Origin: a virus
Direction: 5' to 3' (one strand)
Virus record (IMG/VR): IMGVR_UViG_3300030109_006161
Coordinates: 1 to 64,000 of that record
Length of the DNA stretch: 64,000 bases
Shown here: one piece after another, positions 47,299-56,038 of the stretch
Numbering within the stretch: the first letter of the stretch is position 1
Layout: each line of letters starts with the position of its first letter
Made by a program: the position numbers and the translations under genes
The notes under the pieces: generated by a model
What the model was told of the DNA's origin: nothing
The model's input: only the letters and a program-made list of their open reading frames with translations
Database searches by the model: none

Positions 47299-47982
47299 CT
47301 ATTCTCCTGAGTATCTAAAAGTATAGCCATGGATTTTTATCCTAGGTCCGTAGCCATTATAATAAGTTGATTTTATAATTTTGTTTAGGTCTTCCTTGGA
47401 AATGTTAATATCAATATTTTCTAGTTTGTCGATATCTCTTATTCGACCTGTTTTCTTACCCCACTCATCCGTATTTAGAGAAGATATCCTAGATAGTTCG
47501 TCAGGACCCTGCACTGATAGTATATGTATTATATTAGCAAAAGAATCAAATTGACATCTATGAACCTTATCTAGTAAACTCCCTACGTCATCTTCATCTT
47601 CTATAATTACTTTGTAAACATTTATTATAACTCCATTGTCAACATTCTTATTCATATAATGAACTGTTACCCCAGTTTCAGCATCTTCATTATATAAAGC
47701 CCAATTTATACCACCAGACCCTGGGTATCTAGGGTGTGATGGGTGAAAGTTTATAGCTGCGATACTAGCCTTATTTAAGAACTGTTCTGGTAAAATACAA
47801 TAAGACTTATAATGAAATATATAATCTCCATTCCACTCTTGGATTTCTTTTGGTATTTTACTACCTCTTTTTTTAGATGCTTTCCAGAAGGTTGTTTCAA
47901 AACCTTTTGACACAAGAAGATCTACAGCGTTGTTACTATATCGACAATCCTCAAAACCTATAAAGAGTGCTTTATTACTCAT
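47299..47982 (-). CDS. Sugar N-formyltransferase (formyl transferase fold)
   Basis: A protein of about 227 residues with the formyltransferase core AAINFHPSHPRYPGSGGINW. The usual catalytic Asn, His and Asp are visible (N78, H80, D115 in NVDNGVII). Members of this family move a formyl group from N10-formyl-tetrahydrofolate to amino sugars or to methionyl-tRNA. The glycan context, next to two aminotransferase genes, favours an amino-sugar substrate. I chose the ATG at 47982, overlapping the previous gene's end; a start four codons further upstream is also possible and neither has a clear ribosome binding site. Confidence 0.8.
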   Translation of the reverse strand: MSNKALFIGFEDCRYSNNAVDLLVSKGFETTFWKASKKRGSKIPKEIQEWNGDYIFHYKSYCILPEQFLNKASIAAINFHPSHPRYPGSGGINWALYNEDAETGVTVHYMNKNVDNGVIINVYKVIIEDEDDVGSLLDKVHRCQFDSFANIIHILSVQGPDELSRISSLNTDEWGKKTGRIRDIDKLENIDINISKEDLNKIIKSTYYNGYGPRIKIHGYTFRYSGE

Positions 47983-48568
47983 TCTTAAACACATCCATTT
48001 GAGATAGATCAGGCCAGTCAGTGTAAACCCACTGTTTTGGTTTAGTGACTATTGCGTCAGGAAGCTTCTTAAGTCCAAGCTCTGCCGTTTCTGGTGTCAT
48101 ATAATAATGATAACCTATGGACTTAATATTCTGTACTGACCAGGAAAGATCTGGACTTCTTCCGTCATAAGACATTCTTTTCAAGGTGTCATACTCTTCC
48201 TTGTTGTCAAATAAAATAACCCCACCCCTACCGAGGCTTAAATGTTTTCTAAATTGAAAACTGATACACATGTATGTCCCTGGGATATAGCTATTTTCTT
48301 TCCAGTGAACGGCGGCGTCAATAATGTTTTCTGTTAGATAATAATAATCTTTCCACTTTTCATCGGTCCATTCTAGTTTTATGTTTAGTTTATCAGCCAA
48401 CATAGGCACAGACAAATAAGTGTGTCTTGGCACCTTTATTTTATTTGTACCCTTCATGCGTAAACAAAGTTCTAAACCATGAGTACAACAATCTACTGCC
48501 ACTGCATATGGCGCTCCAAAAAACTTTGCTATTTCATTTTCAAAATCTGTTATGGATTGGAACGACAT
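47975..48568 (-). CDS. Shortened DegT/DnrJ/EryC1-type aminotransferase
   Basis: A 197-residue protein that matches the catalytic half of DegT-type aminotransferases. AVAVDCCTHGLELCLRM corresponds to the 'AVxxxSGTxALxLAL' loop, D84 (NIIDAAVHW) to the PLP-ring aspartate, and K108 in ISFQFRKHLSLGRGGVILF to the PLP lysine. Full-length enzymes have about 370 residues; the C-terminal substrate-binding lobe is nearly absent. The next gene is a formyltransferase, which would act on an amino sugar. It could be a minimal active form, a partner of another protein or a remnant. GAGGG lies eight bases before the ATG. Confidence 0.7.
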   Translation of the reverse strand: MSFQSITDFENEIAKFFGAPYAVAVDCCTHGLELCLRMKGTNKIKVPRHTYLSVPMLADKLNIKLEWTDEKWKDYYYLTENIIDAAVHWKENSYIPGTYMCISFQFRKHLSLGRGGVILFDNKEEYDTLKRMSYDGRSPDLSWSVQNIKSIGYHYYMTPETAELGLKKLPDAIVTKPKQWVYTDWPDLSQMDVFKNE

Positions 48569-49539
48569 TTGATTTCCCTCGCTTTGTTTAGAATATTATC
48601 AGCCATATGTTTCCAAGTATAATTTTGGGAGACTAAGTTATAAGCGTTATTTATAATTCTACTTCTTTCACTATCATTCGAAAGATAAAAATCTAGTTTT
48701 TCTTCGAAGTTGCTAAGATCATTTTCAAATGTAACACATGTTTCACCGTCTATGAAGAAGTCGCCATACTGTTCTGGCATATTATTACACAATATCAAAG
48801 TTTTTGAAAGTGCTGCCTCAAAATACCTAGGACCTATATCTAATAGCGGACCAGTTGTTGAAAGCCATATTTTGCACTCATTTATTTTCGTTGCATAATC
48901 CTCAAGTGTATTGATACGATATTCTAAAGTGTTGCTAGAATTCCAGAAAACATTATATTTTTCGTTATTATTGATAATGTTACCAACTCTTTCTCGGAGG
49001 TTGGAAGTTGGTCCTTCAATTTTATTACTACCATCAGCCTCAATACCATGAAGGGCACCTGAAAAACCTATATCATAGATCTTCTCAACTTCACGAGGAT
49101 GGAACAATTTTGGTGTGGCTGTAAAAAACGATCTCTGAGATGGTACGCCAGCTATTTCTCCATATCTTTTATAGTTATGCTCTTGTGATTCTAATAAAAG
49201 ATCTACATTGTTTATTTTACAAAAGTTTAGTTTTTCTTCTAATAAATTCTGGGGTTTGTGGATCAAACAAAAAACAGGGATGTCAGTTTCTGCTAATCCT
49301 TCAATTTTTCCAAATGCCGCTGATACAGGGATAGCAAAATAACCAAGACCAAATACGATTAAATCAATAGGAGCGTCGCCTGCTATATTAAGAAGATCAT
49401 CTATATGTTTAGGTATGCCCTGTACTAACCAGATATTCACATTTTCATTTGTTGCAAGTTCTCGGAGAAGGTCTCCATAATATTGATACATATAATCATC
49501 AGATACTTTATTCTCGGCGTCAACATATATTATATTCAC
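48550..49539 (-). CDS. Glycosyltransferase, GT4/CgeB-like
   Basis: A 329-residue GT-B type transferase. The N-terminal Rossmann half includes LIVFGLGYFAIPVSAAFG. The C-terminal half has DIGFSGALHG, the helix LSTTGPLLDIGPRYFEAALSK (positions about 225-247) and the final TWKHMADNIL, the layout of spore-maturation CgeB-like glycosyltransferases. The start codon is GTG and overlaps the previous gene's TGA (GTGA), with AGGAT upstream. No membrane segments. Donor and acceptor unknown. Confidence 0.72.
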   Translation of the reverse strand: MNIIYVDAENKVSDDYMYQYYGDLLRELATNENVNIWLVQGIPKHIDDLLNIAGDAPIDLIVFGLGYFAIPVSAAFGKIEGLAETDIPVFCLIHKPQNLLEEKLNFCKINNVDLLLESQEHNYKRYGEIAGVPSQRSFFTATPKLFHPREVEKIYDIGFSGALHGIEADGSNKIEGPTSNLRERVGNIINNNEKYNVFWNSSNTLEYRINTLEDYATKINECKIWLSTTGPLLDIGPRYFEAALSKTLILCNNMPEQYGDFFIDGETCVTFENDLSNFEEKLDFYLSNDSERSRIINNAYNLVSQNYTWKHMADNILNKAREIKCRSNP

Positions 49540-50444
49540 TTAGAGTTATCCTTTACTCCTGGAGCGTAGTCACACAAATGACGTAGAGCGCCTTGACTGT
49601 GATATCCTTCGTCTACAGTTTTTAGATCATGTATGTTGTCCCCATGGTGTATGAGGTAAAACAAACTGTTTACGTCATTATCTCCCCATCTATACTTGTA
49701 AATGCCACCATATTGATTCACAGCGTTGATCCACTGTTTCCATTCAGGCGTTTCAAACATAGAAATCTTAACAACATATGAATCGGCACAAGGATAGAAA
49801 TGAAAGTTTTTATCAGCCTCTGGATCTGATAATAAATTTTTCATAAACTCGGATTTTGGTTCGACATTATAATGCTTCAAATAGCCTTTTACAAACTTCC
49901 AAAGATTGATTCTGGTATCAAAGTTTCCCTGGTGAGGTATTTTCTTTGTTTGATCATATACCTTCAGAGCACCCATCGGTTCGGACTGATTCTTCATAAC
50001 TTCGAATGGATCGTAAGTCATCGGCTTAACAAACATAGACTCATCGTCAACACTCATTGTATAATCATATTTTTCAAATTCAGTATTAGGATAACCATAA
50101 TAATTTGACATAAAGTGACACATGTGTAGATATCCCTTACGAGATATTGGAAATTGTGTCCTTACATACCAAACATCCTGTCGATTATAAAACAACTGAT
50201 CTTCTGGGATGTGTGCTGGTGTTTCGTATGGAATAGATACAAAATTAACATTTTGTGGTGTCTCATTAGCAATCATCTGCCTGAATTCTTCTGAATCATA
50301 GATGTCATCAAAATAGAATACATAGACTGGGTAGTCATGCTTAATATTGTAGTTTTCCCACAAAGCTTTAAGGCTCTGTTGAATACAGGCTTTTCTAGAA
50401 GAAATGTATGTTATACAAGCTTTTAGTTTATTATCATTTTCCAT
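49536..50444 (-). CDS. GT15-like mannosyltransferase
   Basis: A 302-residue protein resembling GT15, the fungal KRE2/MNT1 alpha-1,2-mannosyltransferase family. Features include the early helix KACIQQSLKALWENYN, FPISRKGYLHMCHFMSNYY, the acidic DYTMSVDDESMFV (Asp-rich metal/donor region) and a C-terminal YKYRWGDNDVNSLFYLIHHG that matches the 'YERWGDAPVHS' block. It lacks the N-terminal membrane anchor of the eukaryotic enzymes, so it is a soluble catalytic domain. It would transfer mannose from GDP-mannose, the same pool used by gmd. AGGAG lies six bases before the ATG. Confidence 0.72.
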   Translation of the reverse strand: MENDNKLKACITYISSRKACIQQSLKALWENYNIKHDYPVYVFYFDDIYDSEEFRQMIANETPQNVNFVSIPYETPAHIPEDQLFYNRQDVWYVRTQFPISRKGYLHMCHFMSNYYGYPNTEFEKYDYTMSVDDESMFVKPMTYDPFEVMKNQSEPMGALKVYDQTKKIPHQGNFDTRINLWKFVKGYLKHYNVEPKSEFMKNLLSDPEADKNFHFYPCADSYVVKISMFETPEWKQWINAVNQYGGIYKYRWGDNDVNSLFYLIHHGDNIHDLKTVDEGYHSQGALRHLCDYAPGVKDNSK

Positions 50445-51447
50445 ATCTAACTCCTGCGCTTTTATATATATCTGTTATCAAGTCCAACGAATCAAAAGAG
50501 ATAGAGACATCAAAATCATCAAGCTTGGCGTATAACTCTGGGTGGTTCGGACACGAGCCTTTGTACTTACCATAAGAATTTGATTCTTTCGCCTCTTTCA
50601 ATTGTAATATTATTTTTTCGTATTGCTTTTTTAGGTCTTTATGTTCTTTTAGGAAGTGTACTTTGGTTATTTTATCTAAAGCCTTGCCGCCGAGTTCTAT
50701 GAAGCCATACTCTGTCATAATTGCCATAGAACATTCTATGTTTTTTGGCTCGCAGGCTATGGTAATCTCAACTGTTCCGCCAAAATCTCCAAAGTTCATC
50801 AAAGAATAGACAGTATCTTCTATGGTGGTTGTCTTATGCTTTGTGTTATACAAAGAAGATGAGTCAACTTGAGGCTTTCCAAAAAGATAACATAAGATGT
50901 CTAGGTAATGTATGCCACACTCGTGAAGAGTTCCGCCTCCAAGAAGAGGATTGCCACGCCAGTCGTCAAAATATTCCTGAGGTCTTTGCCATCGCTGAAT
51001 CAGGCTGACTCCTCTAATCTTACCCAACAGACCTGAATCTATCATTTGCTTAACGGCAGAGACGACTGGATTTAATCTTACTTGCAGAACTGAATATGCC
51101 CTCTGGTTATTATCTTTTGCTATCTTCTCTATTCTTCTGGCTAGTTCTGAACTGATACACACGGGTTTTTCTATCAACACGTCGCATTTGTTTTCCAAAC
51201 AGTATTTTGCTTGGTGGAAATGTAGTGAATTTGGAGTAGCAATAACCACAAAATTTATATCTTCATTATCAACCATATCTTTGAAGTCTGTGTACGTGGC
51301 TACATCGTACTTCGATGATAGTTTATTGAGTAAACTTTCATCGATATCACAAAGTGCTTTAAGTTCAAAGTCTTTATTCTTTTCAATCGATTCTAGATGG
51401 CGGACTAATATCTTACCACAGCCGATTATTCCTACTGTATACTTCAT
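50434..51447 (-). CDS. Gfo/Idh/MocA-family oxidoreductase (WlbA/WbpB-like)
   Basis: A 337-residue NAD-dependent oxidoreductase. The N-terminus YTVGIIGCGKILVRHLESIE binds the dinucleotide, VVIATPNSLHFHQAKYCLE and DVLIEKPVC carry the conserved catalytic lysine region, and GGGTLHECGIHYLDILCYLF holds the active-site His. In amino-uronic acid pathways such proteins (WlbA, WbpB) oxidise C-3 of UDP-GlcNAcA, and a DegT-type aminotransferase then adds the amine; here the next gene downstream of transcription order is adjacent and of that family. The UDP-uronic acid dehydrogenase is also in the cassette. The exact substrate is inferred. Confidence 0.82.
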   Translation of the reverse strand: MKYTVGIIGCGKILVRHLESIEKNKDFELKALCDIDESLLNKLSSKYDVATYTDFKDMVDNEDINFVVIATPNSLHFHQAKYCLENKCDVLIEKPVCISSELARRIEKIAKDNNQRAYSVLQVRLNPVVSAVKQMIDSGLLGKIRGVSLIQRWQRPQEYFDDWRGNPLLGGGTLHECGIHYLDILCYLFGKPQVDSSSLYNTKHKTTTIEDTVYSLMNFGDFGGTVEITIACEPKNIECSMAIMTEYGFIELGGKALDKITKVHFLKEHKDLKKQYEKIILQLKEAKESNSYGKYKGSCPNHPELYAKLDDFDVSISFDSLDLITDIYKSAGVRYGK

Positions 51448-51452
51448 ATTTT

Positions 51453-52262
51453 CTACTTATAGTTTCCATCACGAATTTTTTTAGCCACGCTTTCTGCAAT
51501 GGGACAATCTCCTGTTATCCCCTTCCTTTTGTATACAGGCTGATTATAAACAACTTCTGGATAGTGTCCTGTTGACGGTCCTCTTAATCCCAATTCAGCA
51601 CGAACTCCTGTCATGTGAATCTTCATTTGCTCTAGTGCCATTAAGCATAGTGGCTCAGCAAGACGGAAATTAAAACCAACATACTCATGGTTGTATTTTC
51701 CAACTTGACCTTGGTCGCATATTGATCGTATTTTTCTTGCATCCAACTTAGAGTTTTTAGGAATGCAGATCATACCGCCTTCAAATGTTGATATATTTTT
51801 TGTCTTGTAAAAAGAGAAAGTACCAACATCAGAAATCATACCAGCATTTCTATTTTTGGAATCAACAGCACCGAAAGACTGTGCTGTATCTTCAATAACA
51901 ACTAGGTTATGTTTTTCTGCTATTTCCATAATTGCATCCATTTCACATACTCTTCCATACAGATGAACTGGTATAATAGCTTTGGTATTAGGAGTTATGG
52001 CAGCTTCAATTTTTTCTGGGTCGATTAAGAGTGTCTTTGGATCTATGTCAACAAATACTGGTTTTGCTCCGGCAATAACTATAGCATTAGATGTTGCTAT
52101 AAAAGTAAGAGGCGTAGTGATTACTTCATCTGTAGGTTCAAAATCCATAGACCACAAAGGGGCAATCAAAGCAGAAGTGCCGTTGTTTACTGCAATACAG
52201 TCCTCAAGATTATATGTATCTTTTACATATTCTTCGAAAATATTTCTAACAATTGCTGGCAT
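51453..52262 (-). CDS. DegT/DnrJ/EryC1-type aminotransferase with internal deletion
   Basis: A 269-residue aminotransferase with a full PLP-binding core: AVNNGTSALIAPL, ITTPLTFIATSNAIV, D125 in VVIEDTAQSFGA and the PLP lysine K155 in SFYKTKNISTFEGGMI. After FRLAEPLCLMALEQMKIHM it jumps straight to GVRAELGLRGPSTGHYPEVV and QPVYKRKGITGDCPIAESVA. The intervening helix-rich segment, about 70 residues in relatives, is gone, and the usual C-terminal tail after the GDCPIAE block is cut to a few residues. The start at 52262 has GGAGA seven bases upstream; the normal first 20 residues are also missing. Activity is uncertain. Confidence 0.78.
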   Translation of the reverse strand: MPAIVRNIFEEYVKDTYNLEDCIAVNNGTSALIAPLWSMDFEPTDEVITTPLTFIATSNAIVIAGAKPVFVDIDPKTLLIDPEKIEAAITPNTKAIIPVHLYGRVCEMDAIMEIAEKHNLVVIEDTAQSFGAVDSKNRNAGMISDVGTFSFYKTKNISTFEGGMICIPKNSKLDARKIRSICDQGQVGKYNHEYVGFNFRLAEPLCLMALEQMKIHMTGVRAELGLRGPSTGHYPEVVYNQPVYKRKGITGDCPIAESVAKKIRDGNYK

Positions 52263-53148
52263 AGACTTTCTCCATGAAAGAATCATACAAAGCTGCTGTA
52301 TCTTTTATATTATAACTGTAATCGGAATAATTTTTAACTTTATTAGAAAAATCCAAAATAGGTGGATTATACAGTTCGACAGGACTATAATCCCAATCGT
52401 TCTCTTTTATAACAATAGCATCGCTACCTGCTATTTCTTTTGTACCTCCAGCACTGGAACAAATGATCTGACATCCTGATGCCAAGGCATCAACTACCAC
52501 ATTAGGACAATGATCTAACCAAGCGAGATGAATGAAGTACTTTGAGGCTTTATAAAGGGAATACAATTGTACTTGAGTTAAGTTTCCGAAGTAAGTTATT
52601 TGAGGATGTTTTACTTTTTCTTCTGGTGGCACAGAACCTGCAACTATTAATAGATCATTATCACCACAATGTTCTAAGAAGTATCTAATGTTTTCGTTCA
52701 ATCTTTTATGAGGTCTCCAAGAGGAAGCGCAGCACCAAATATTATCGTACTTGTTATTGTTCATCTCTTCTGTTTTCACAATTGTTTGTAAATCAGCACC
52801 GTTGTGAATGACTGTAGAGCAAGGATGTTCTCCAAAATATTTCTTTATAAGTGTTTCACAGAAACTTGACTGGTAAATTACACCCTCACACATCTGATAT
52901 GTTCTCAAAATATTCTTGTTGAGTAAGTTGTAATCTTGTGCTGTATTAAAGTAAATGCCATCCAACCTTAGAACTTGAGGGATATTCAATTTTTGACGAG
53001 GTGATTCAATAAAGCATAGAGACATATCAGCCTCGGCTATTGTTGTAAATTCGTGACCCATTTCTACTAACTTTGGTCCAAGTTTGTTTGCAAAAGAGTT
53101 TGGACCGCTCGTACTATTGAGATTTACGTTTTCTAGATGTAACTTCAT
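52246..53148 (-). CDS. Glycosyltransferase, GT4-like
   Basis: A 300-residue GT-B transferase of the GT4 type, slightly short because the N-terminal domain is compact. The donor-site helix is seen in WLDHCPNVVVDALASGCQII followed by CSSAGGTKEI, the 'E/D-x7-E/A' region of GT4. CCASSWRPHKRLNENIRYF is the linker to the second Rossmann domain. It begins 2 bases after the stop of the bifunctional transferase gene. Donor unknown; retaining mechanism expected for the family. Confidence 0.78.
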   Translation of the reverse strand: MKLHLENVNLNSTSGPNSFANKLGPKLVEMGHEFTTIAEADMSLCFIESPRQKLNIPQVLRLDGIYFNTAQDYNLLNKNILRTYQMCEGVIYQSSFCETLIKKYFGEHPCSTVIHNGADLQTIVKTEEMNNNKYDNIWCCASSWRPHKRLNENIRYFLEHCGDNDLLIVAGSVPPEEKVKHPQITYFGNLTQVQLYSLYKASKYFIHLAWLDHCPNVVVDALASGCQIICSSAGGTKEIAGSDAIVIKENDWDYSPVELYNPPILDFSNKVKNYSDYSYNIKDTAALYDSFMEKVYASNC

Positions 53149-53150
53149 TT

Positions 53151-54764
53151 CTACAACCTGTCATATTTTTGCTTTTTTCTTATTTCAAGCATGTATTCAT
53201 ATTGTTTTTGTGCCTTTGTTTTATTGACAGCATTTGGATTAGTTACATTATACACATAAGTAACCTCGGGAACAAATTTAGACCTAGAGCCTGCCATTTC
53301 TAACATAGGTAACATCATAACTTGATCGTATGATATTTCGTAAAAGTTTCCTTCTTTATTGATTAGATCTTCTTTTTTTACTTTATCCCACAAAGAAAAT
53401 TTAAAGGTCTTAAGGTGTGATGCCCGCCACTTATCGGATCTAAAATTATTGTTTTCGATTATTTCTTGGGGATATTCACTAGCCTCTTCTCCGATACCTC
53501 CGTCTGGGAATCTAGCAAAACTACCATAAGTCATCAAACAATCAGAGTTTTTGTAATAGTGGTTTAGTTGTGATAATACATTACAATTTGGAAACCAATC
53601 ATCACCGTCTAAAACAACTATTACATCTTCTGGTGAGGGTTTTGACTCTAGGATTGTATCATATATGTTTTTTAATGCATATTTTTTATTAGAGCACTTC
53701 ACAACACTAAACTTGTCGCCGGTTGTAAATCTTTCCGCAACTTGAAATGTATTGTCGGTAGACATATCGTCAGAAACATAACATTCATAATTTTCATACT
53801 TCTGATCTTGAACGCTTTCGATTGTTCTTGAGATCCAGTTTTCAGAATTATAAACAGGAACAATAATCTTAAATCTTGTATCTTCTGGCTCTTGGTGTAT
53901 TTGTGGGACTTTGCTTCCCATATGCTTATATGTTTCACTCCAGAAAATATCCGCCCTGGTCTGGAGGTACTCTAATGCATGTTCTCTTGAGCCAGTAAAC
54001 CAGTCTTCATTTTTGTGTTGTACATTATCATTGAGTATAAGCTCGCAACCAAGTAATTTTGCCTCAATAACTGTTCTCGGACATGTGTCGGAACCCTCTG
54101 GTAGGAAAATAAATCCTTTTGCTTTTGCAAACTTTTTCAACATCGCAGAGTACTCTACCCCTGAGAAGGTTTCATATGGTATTTCTTTCTGTATAGCATA
54201 TTCTACTGCCTTATTTGATCCTTTAACCCATGAGGGAGAGTCTTGAATCAGCCAAACATTATCTTTTTCATTTTGATCCAAAGAGTTTATATATTCAATA
54301 GTTTGATTATTAAATACAGAACTTAGAACACGAGTTGTTGGCTTTTCAAGAAAGGGGAACAAATCGTAATAGATTTGTCTTTGTGCTGCGGACATAAACC
54401 AAAGGTTGTTTGCTTTTGCGAAAAATATTGAAAATAGTTTTCCCCTTTGGCTGTTTTGACAATCACATTTACCCTCGCTAGCTATATGTTTTTCTGGCAA
54501 TCTATAAGAGCAAAACTTATAATCATATTCTATGACTGTATAGTTTAGATTTTTGCACGCATAAAGAATAATATCATTAGGTAACCCAGCACAGTTGCCA
54601 AATATCCAGTATTTATCCTGATGTTCGTCTATAATTTGCTTTGTTACTTTTTGAGAATGAACTGTCAATACAGGTATTTTTGTTGCATCAATAATTGCCT
54701 GAGTTGTTAGCTCACCTCCGCCCACGTAATCTTGGACGAAAAGGTCTTGGACAAAAACTATCAT
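53151..54764 (-). CDS. Bifunctional glycosyltransferase, GT4-like plus GT2
   Basis: A 537-residue fusion. Residues about 1-290 are a GT4-like half with VWLIQDSPSWVKGSNKAVEY and a donor-binding region KAKGFIFLPEGSDTCPRTVI, then EAKLLGCELI. Residues about 298-537 are a GT2 domain: FKIIVPVYNSENWISRTIES, VSDDMSTDNT and the metal-binding DGDDW in VVLDGDDWFPN. GT2 enzymes invert and usually use UDP- or GDP-sugars. The fusion suggests two successive sugar transfers on the same acceptor. The ATG has AGGG upstream; it lies two bases after the stop of the previous gene. Confidence 0.85.
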   Translation of the reverse strand: MIVFVQDLFVQDYVGGGELTTQAIIDATKIPVLTVHSQKVTKQIIDEHQDKYWIFGNCAGLPNDIILYACKNLNYTVIEYDYKFCSYRLPEKHIASEGKCDCQNSQRGKLFSIFFAKANNLWFMSAAQRQIYYDLFPFLEKPTTRVLSSVFNNQTIEYINSLDQNEKDNVWLIQDSPSWVKGSNKAVEYAIQKEIPYETFSGVEYSAMLKKFAKAKGFIFLPEGSDTCPRTVIEAKLLGCELILNDNVQHKNEDWFTGSREHALEYLQTRADIFWSETYKHMGSKVPQIHQEPEDTRFKIIVPVYNSENWISRTIESVQDQKYENYECYVSDDMSTDNTFQVAERFTTGDKFSVVKCSNKKYALKNIYDTILESKPSPEDVIVVLDGDDWFPNCNVLSQLNHYYKNSDCLMTYGSFARFPDGGIGEEASEYPQEIIENNNFRSDKWRASHLKTFKFSLWDKVKKEDLINKEGNFYEISYDQVMMLPMLEMAGSRSKFVPEVTYVYNVTNPNAVNKTKAQKQYEYMLEIRKKQKYDRL

Positions 54765-54766
54765 CC

Positions 54767-56038
54767 CTAGCCCTCTTGACTTAGGGATGCAAACATATTA
54801 TTTATCTCTTCGTCGTCTTTTGATGTGTCAATATATGGATCGAAAACATCCAAGTATTTATTACAGATTATATCTTCACTAAAATTATGTTTCAGGTGTT
54901 CCTTTAGACCTTCAGCACGAACATTGCGGTAATTTAGACCGTTATACATTTCTCGGAGTCTTTTTTTGTAACTTTCTTCTTCAGGATAACACCATTGAGC
55001 TTCCTTAGATATGACCCCTTCCCAAACAACTTCGGGTTGAACTGGTCCAATACCAAATTTGATCTTTTCAAATAAAGGTGTATCTTTTACTTTCCCTGAT
55101 TTTTCATTTTTTACTGGCGCATAAAGGAAATCATTTTGTCCCGACCAAGCTGGGGCAATAACAGGAAGTCCAGAATAAGCAGCTTCAAAAATTGGTAAAC
55201 CAAATCCTTCACCATGCGTTGTTGTTACATATGCCTTAATTTTAGGGTGCGTATACAGTCCGTGCATTTCTTCAGCAGTCATATCTCCGTGGATGAAATA
55301 TACTTTACACTTTCTATCTGATCCATACGATGCTAAAGTTAGCTCAATATGTCTTGCTAGTTTTTTTCTATCGATAAGCGACATATTCATCTGATGACTT
55401 TTAATTACCAAGCCAACGTCTTCATTGTGCTTGAACTCATCTACAAACCACTTAATACTAGCTACAATATTTTTTCTTGGACCCCACTGAGCAACAGTAA
55501 GGAAATTAAAATTACTCGAAATATCAATTTTGTCTGACATATCCACTGGCTCTAAATTCTTCACAGGATAACCAATAACTTCTACTGGGGTCTGACATTT
55601 TAGCAAATGAGTAGCACCAGTATTCTGATCTTGTACATGGTATTCAGTTCCTTCAAAAACATTTTTACTATGATTAGAGATAACAACAATTTTATCCATA
55701 AGGTTTGCTTGTTGTAGCCAAACTGGATCGACTCTATCAACTTCAATCCCGGCAGTAACTCCAATATTCACTTGTGCTAATCTTTTCCATTCATTTGGAA
55801 TAGTAACTTGAATAGATAAGTCAAAATGAGGTGGAGGCGAGGACATTTTATCCATGTCTTCTTTGAGATAGGGTCCTATTTTTTCAGGCTGCATGATCCA
55901 CGAACTTTGTCCCCACTCCAAAGGCTGTACACAAACATTAATGGATGAATTTCTTTTAAGTGACTTATAAACAAGTCTTGCATGTTCCCCATATCCACTT
56001 CTGGATAAAATTGGTGCTGTTAGTAATACGTTTTTCAT
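54767..56038 (-). CDS. Glycosyltransferase, GT4 family
   Basis: A 423-residue GT4 transferase: MKNVLLTAPILSRSGYGEHA is a typical glycine-rich acceptor-side loop, FLTVAQWGPRKNIVASIKWF begins the donor domain, and YVTTTHGEGFGLPIFEAAYS followed by GLPVIAPAWSG is the E-x7-E donor site. Length is normal for the family. Start overlaps the previous stop (ATGA). It pairs with another GT4 gene immediately upstream, and the two may act in sequence. Donor unknown. Confidence 0.85.
   Translation of the reverse strand: MKNVLLTAPILSRSGYGEHARLVYKSLKRNSSINVCVQPLEWGQSSWIMQPEKIGPYLKEDMDKMSSPPPHFDLSIQVTIPNEWKRLAQVNIGVTAGIEVDRVDPVWLQQANLMDKIVVISNHSKNVFEGTEYHVQDQNTGATHLLKCQTPVEVIGYPVKNLEPVDMSDKIDISSNFNFLTVAQWGPRKNIVASIKWFVDEFKHNEDVGLVIKSHQMNMSLIDRKKLARHIELTLASYGSDRKCKVYFIHGDMTAEEMHGLYTHPKIKAYVTTTHGEGFGLPIFEAAYSGLPVIAPAWSGQNDFLYAPVKNEKSGKVKDTPLFEKIKFGIGPVQPEVVWEGVISKEAQWCYPEEESYKKRLREMYNGLNYRNVRAEGLKEHLKHNFSEDIICNKYLDVFDPYIDTSKDDEEINNMFASLSQEG

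Noticed and set aside
48550-50444. Reading the two shortened DegT genes as one gene split by a frameshift
   Set aside because: They are separated by three intact genes and each carries its own PLP lysine, so they are two copies and not fragments of one.
51982-52479. Plus-strand open frame of 165 codons
   Set aside because: It lies opposite the well-supported aminotransferase and glycosyltransferase genes, has no recognisable motif and no ribosome binding site, and all other genes are on the minus strand.
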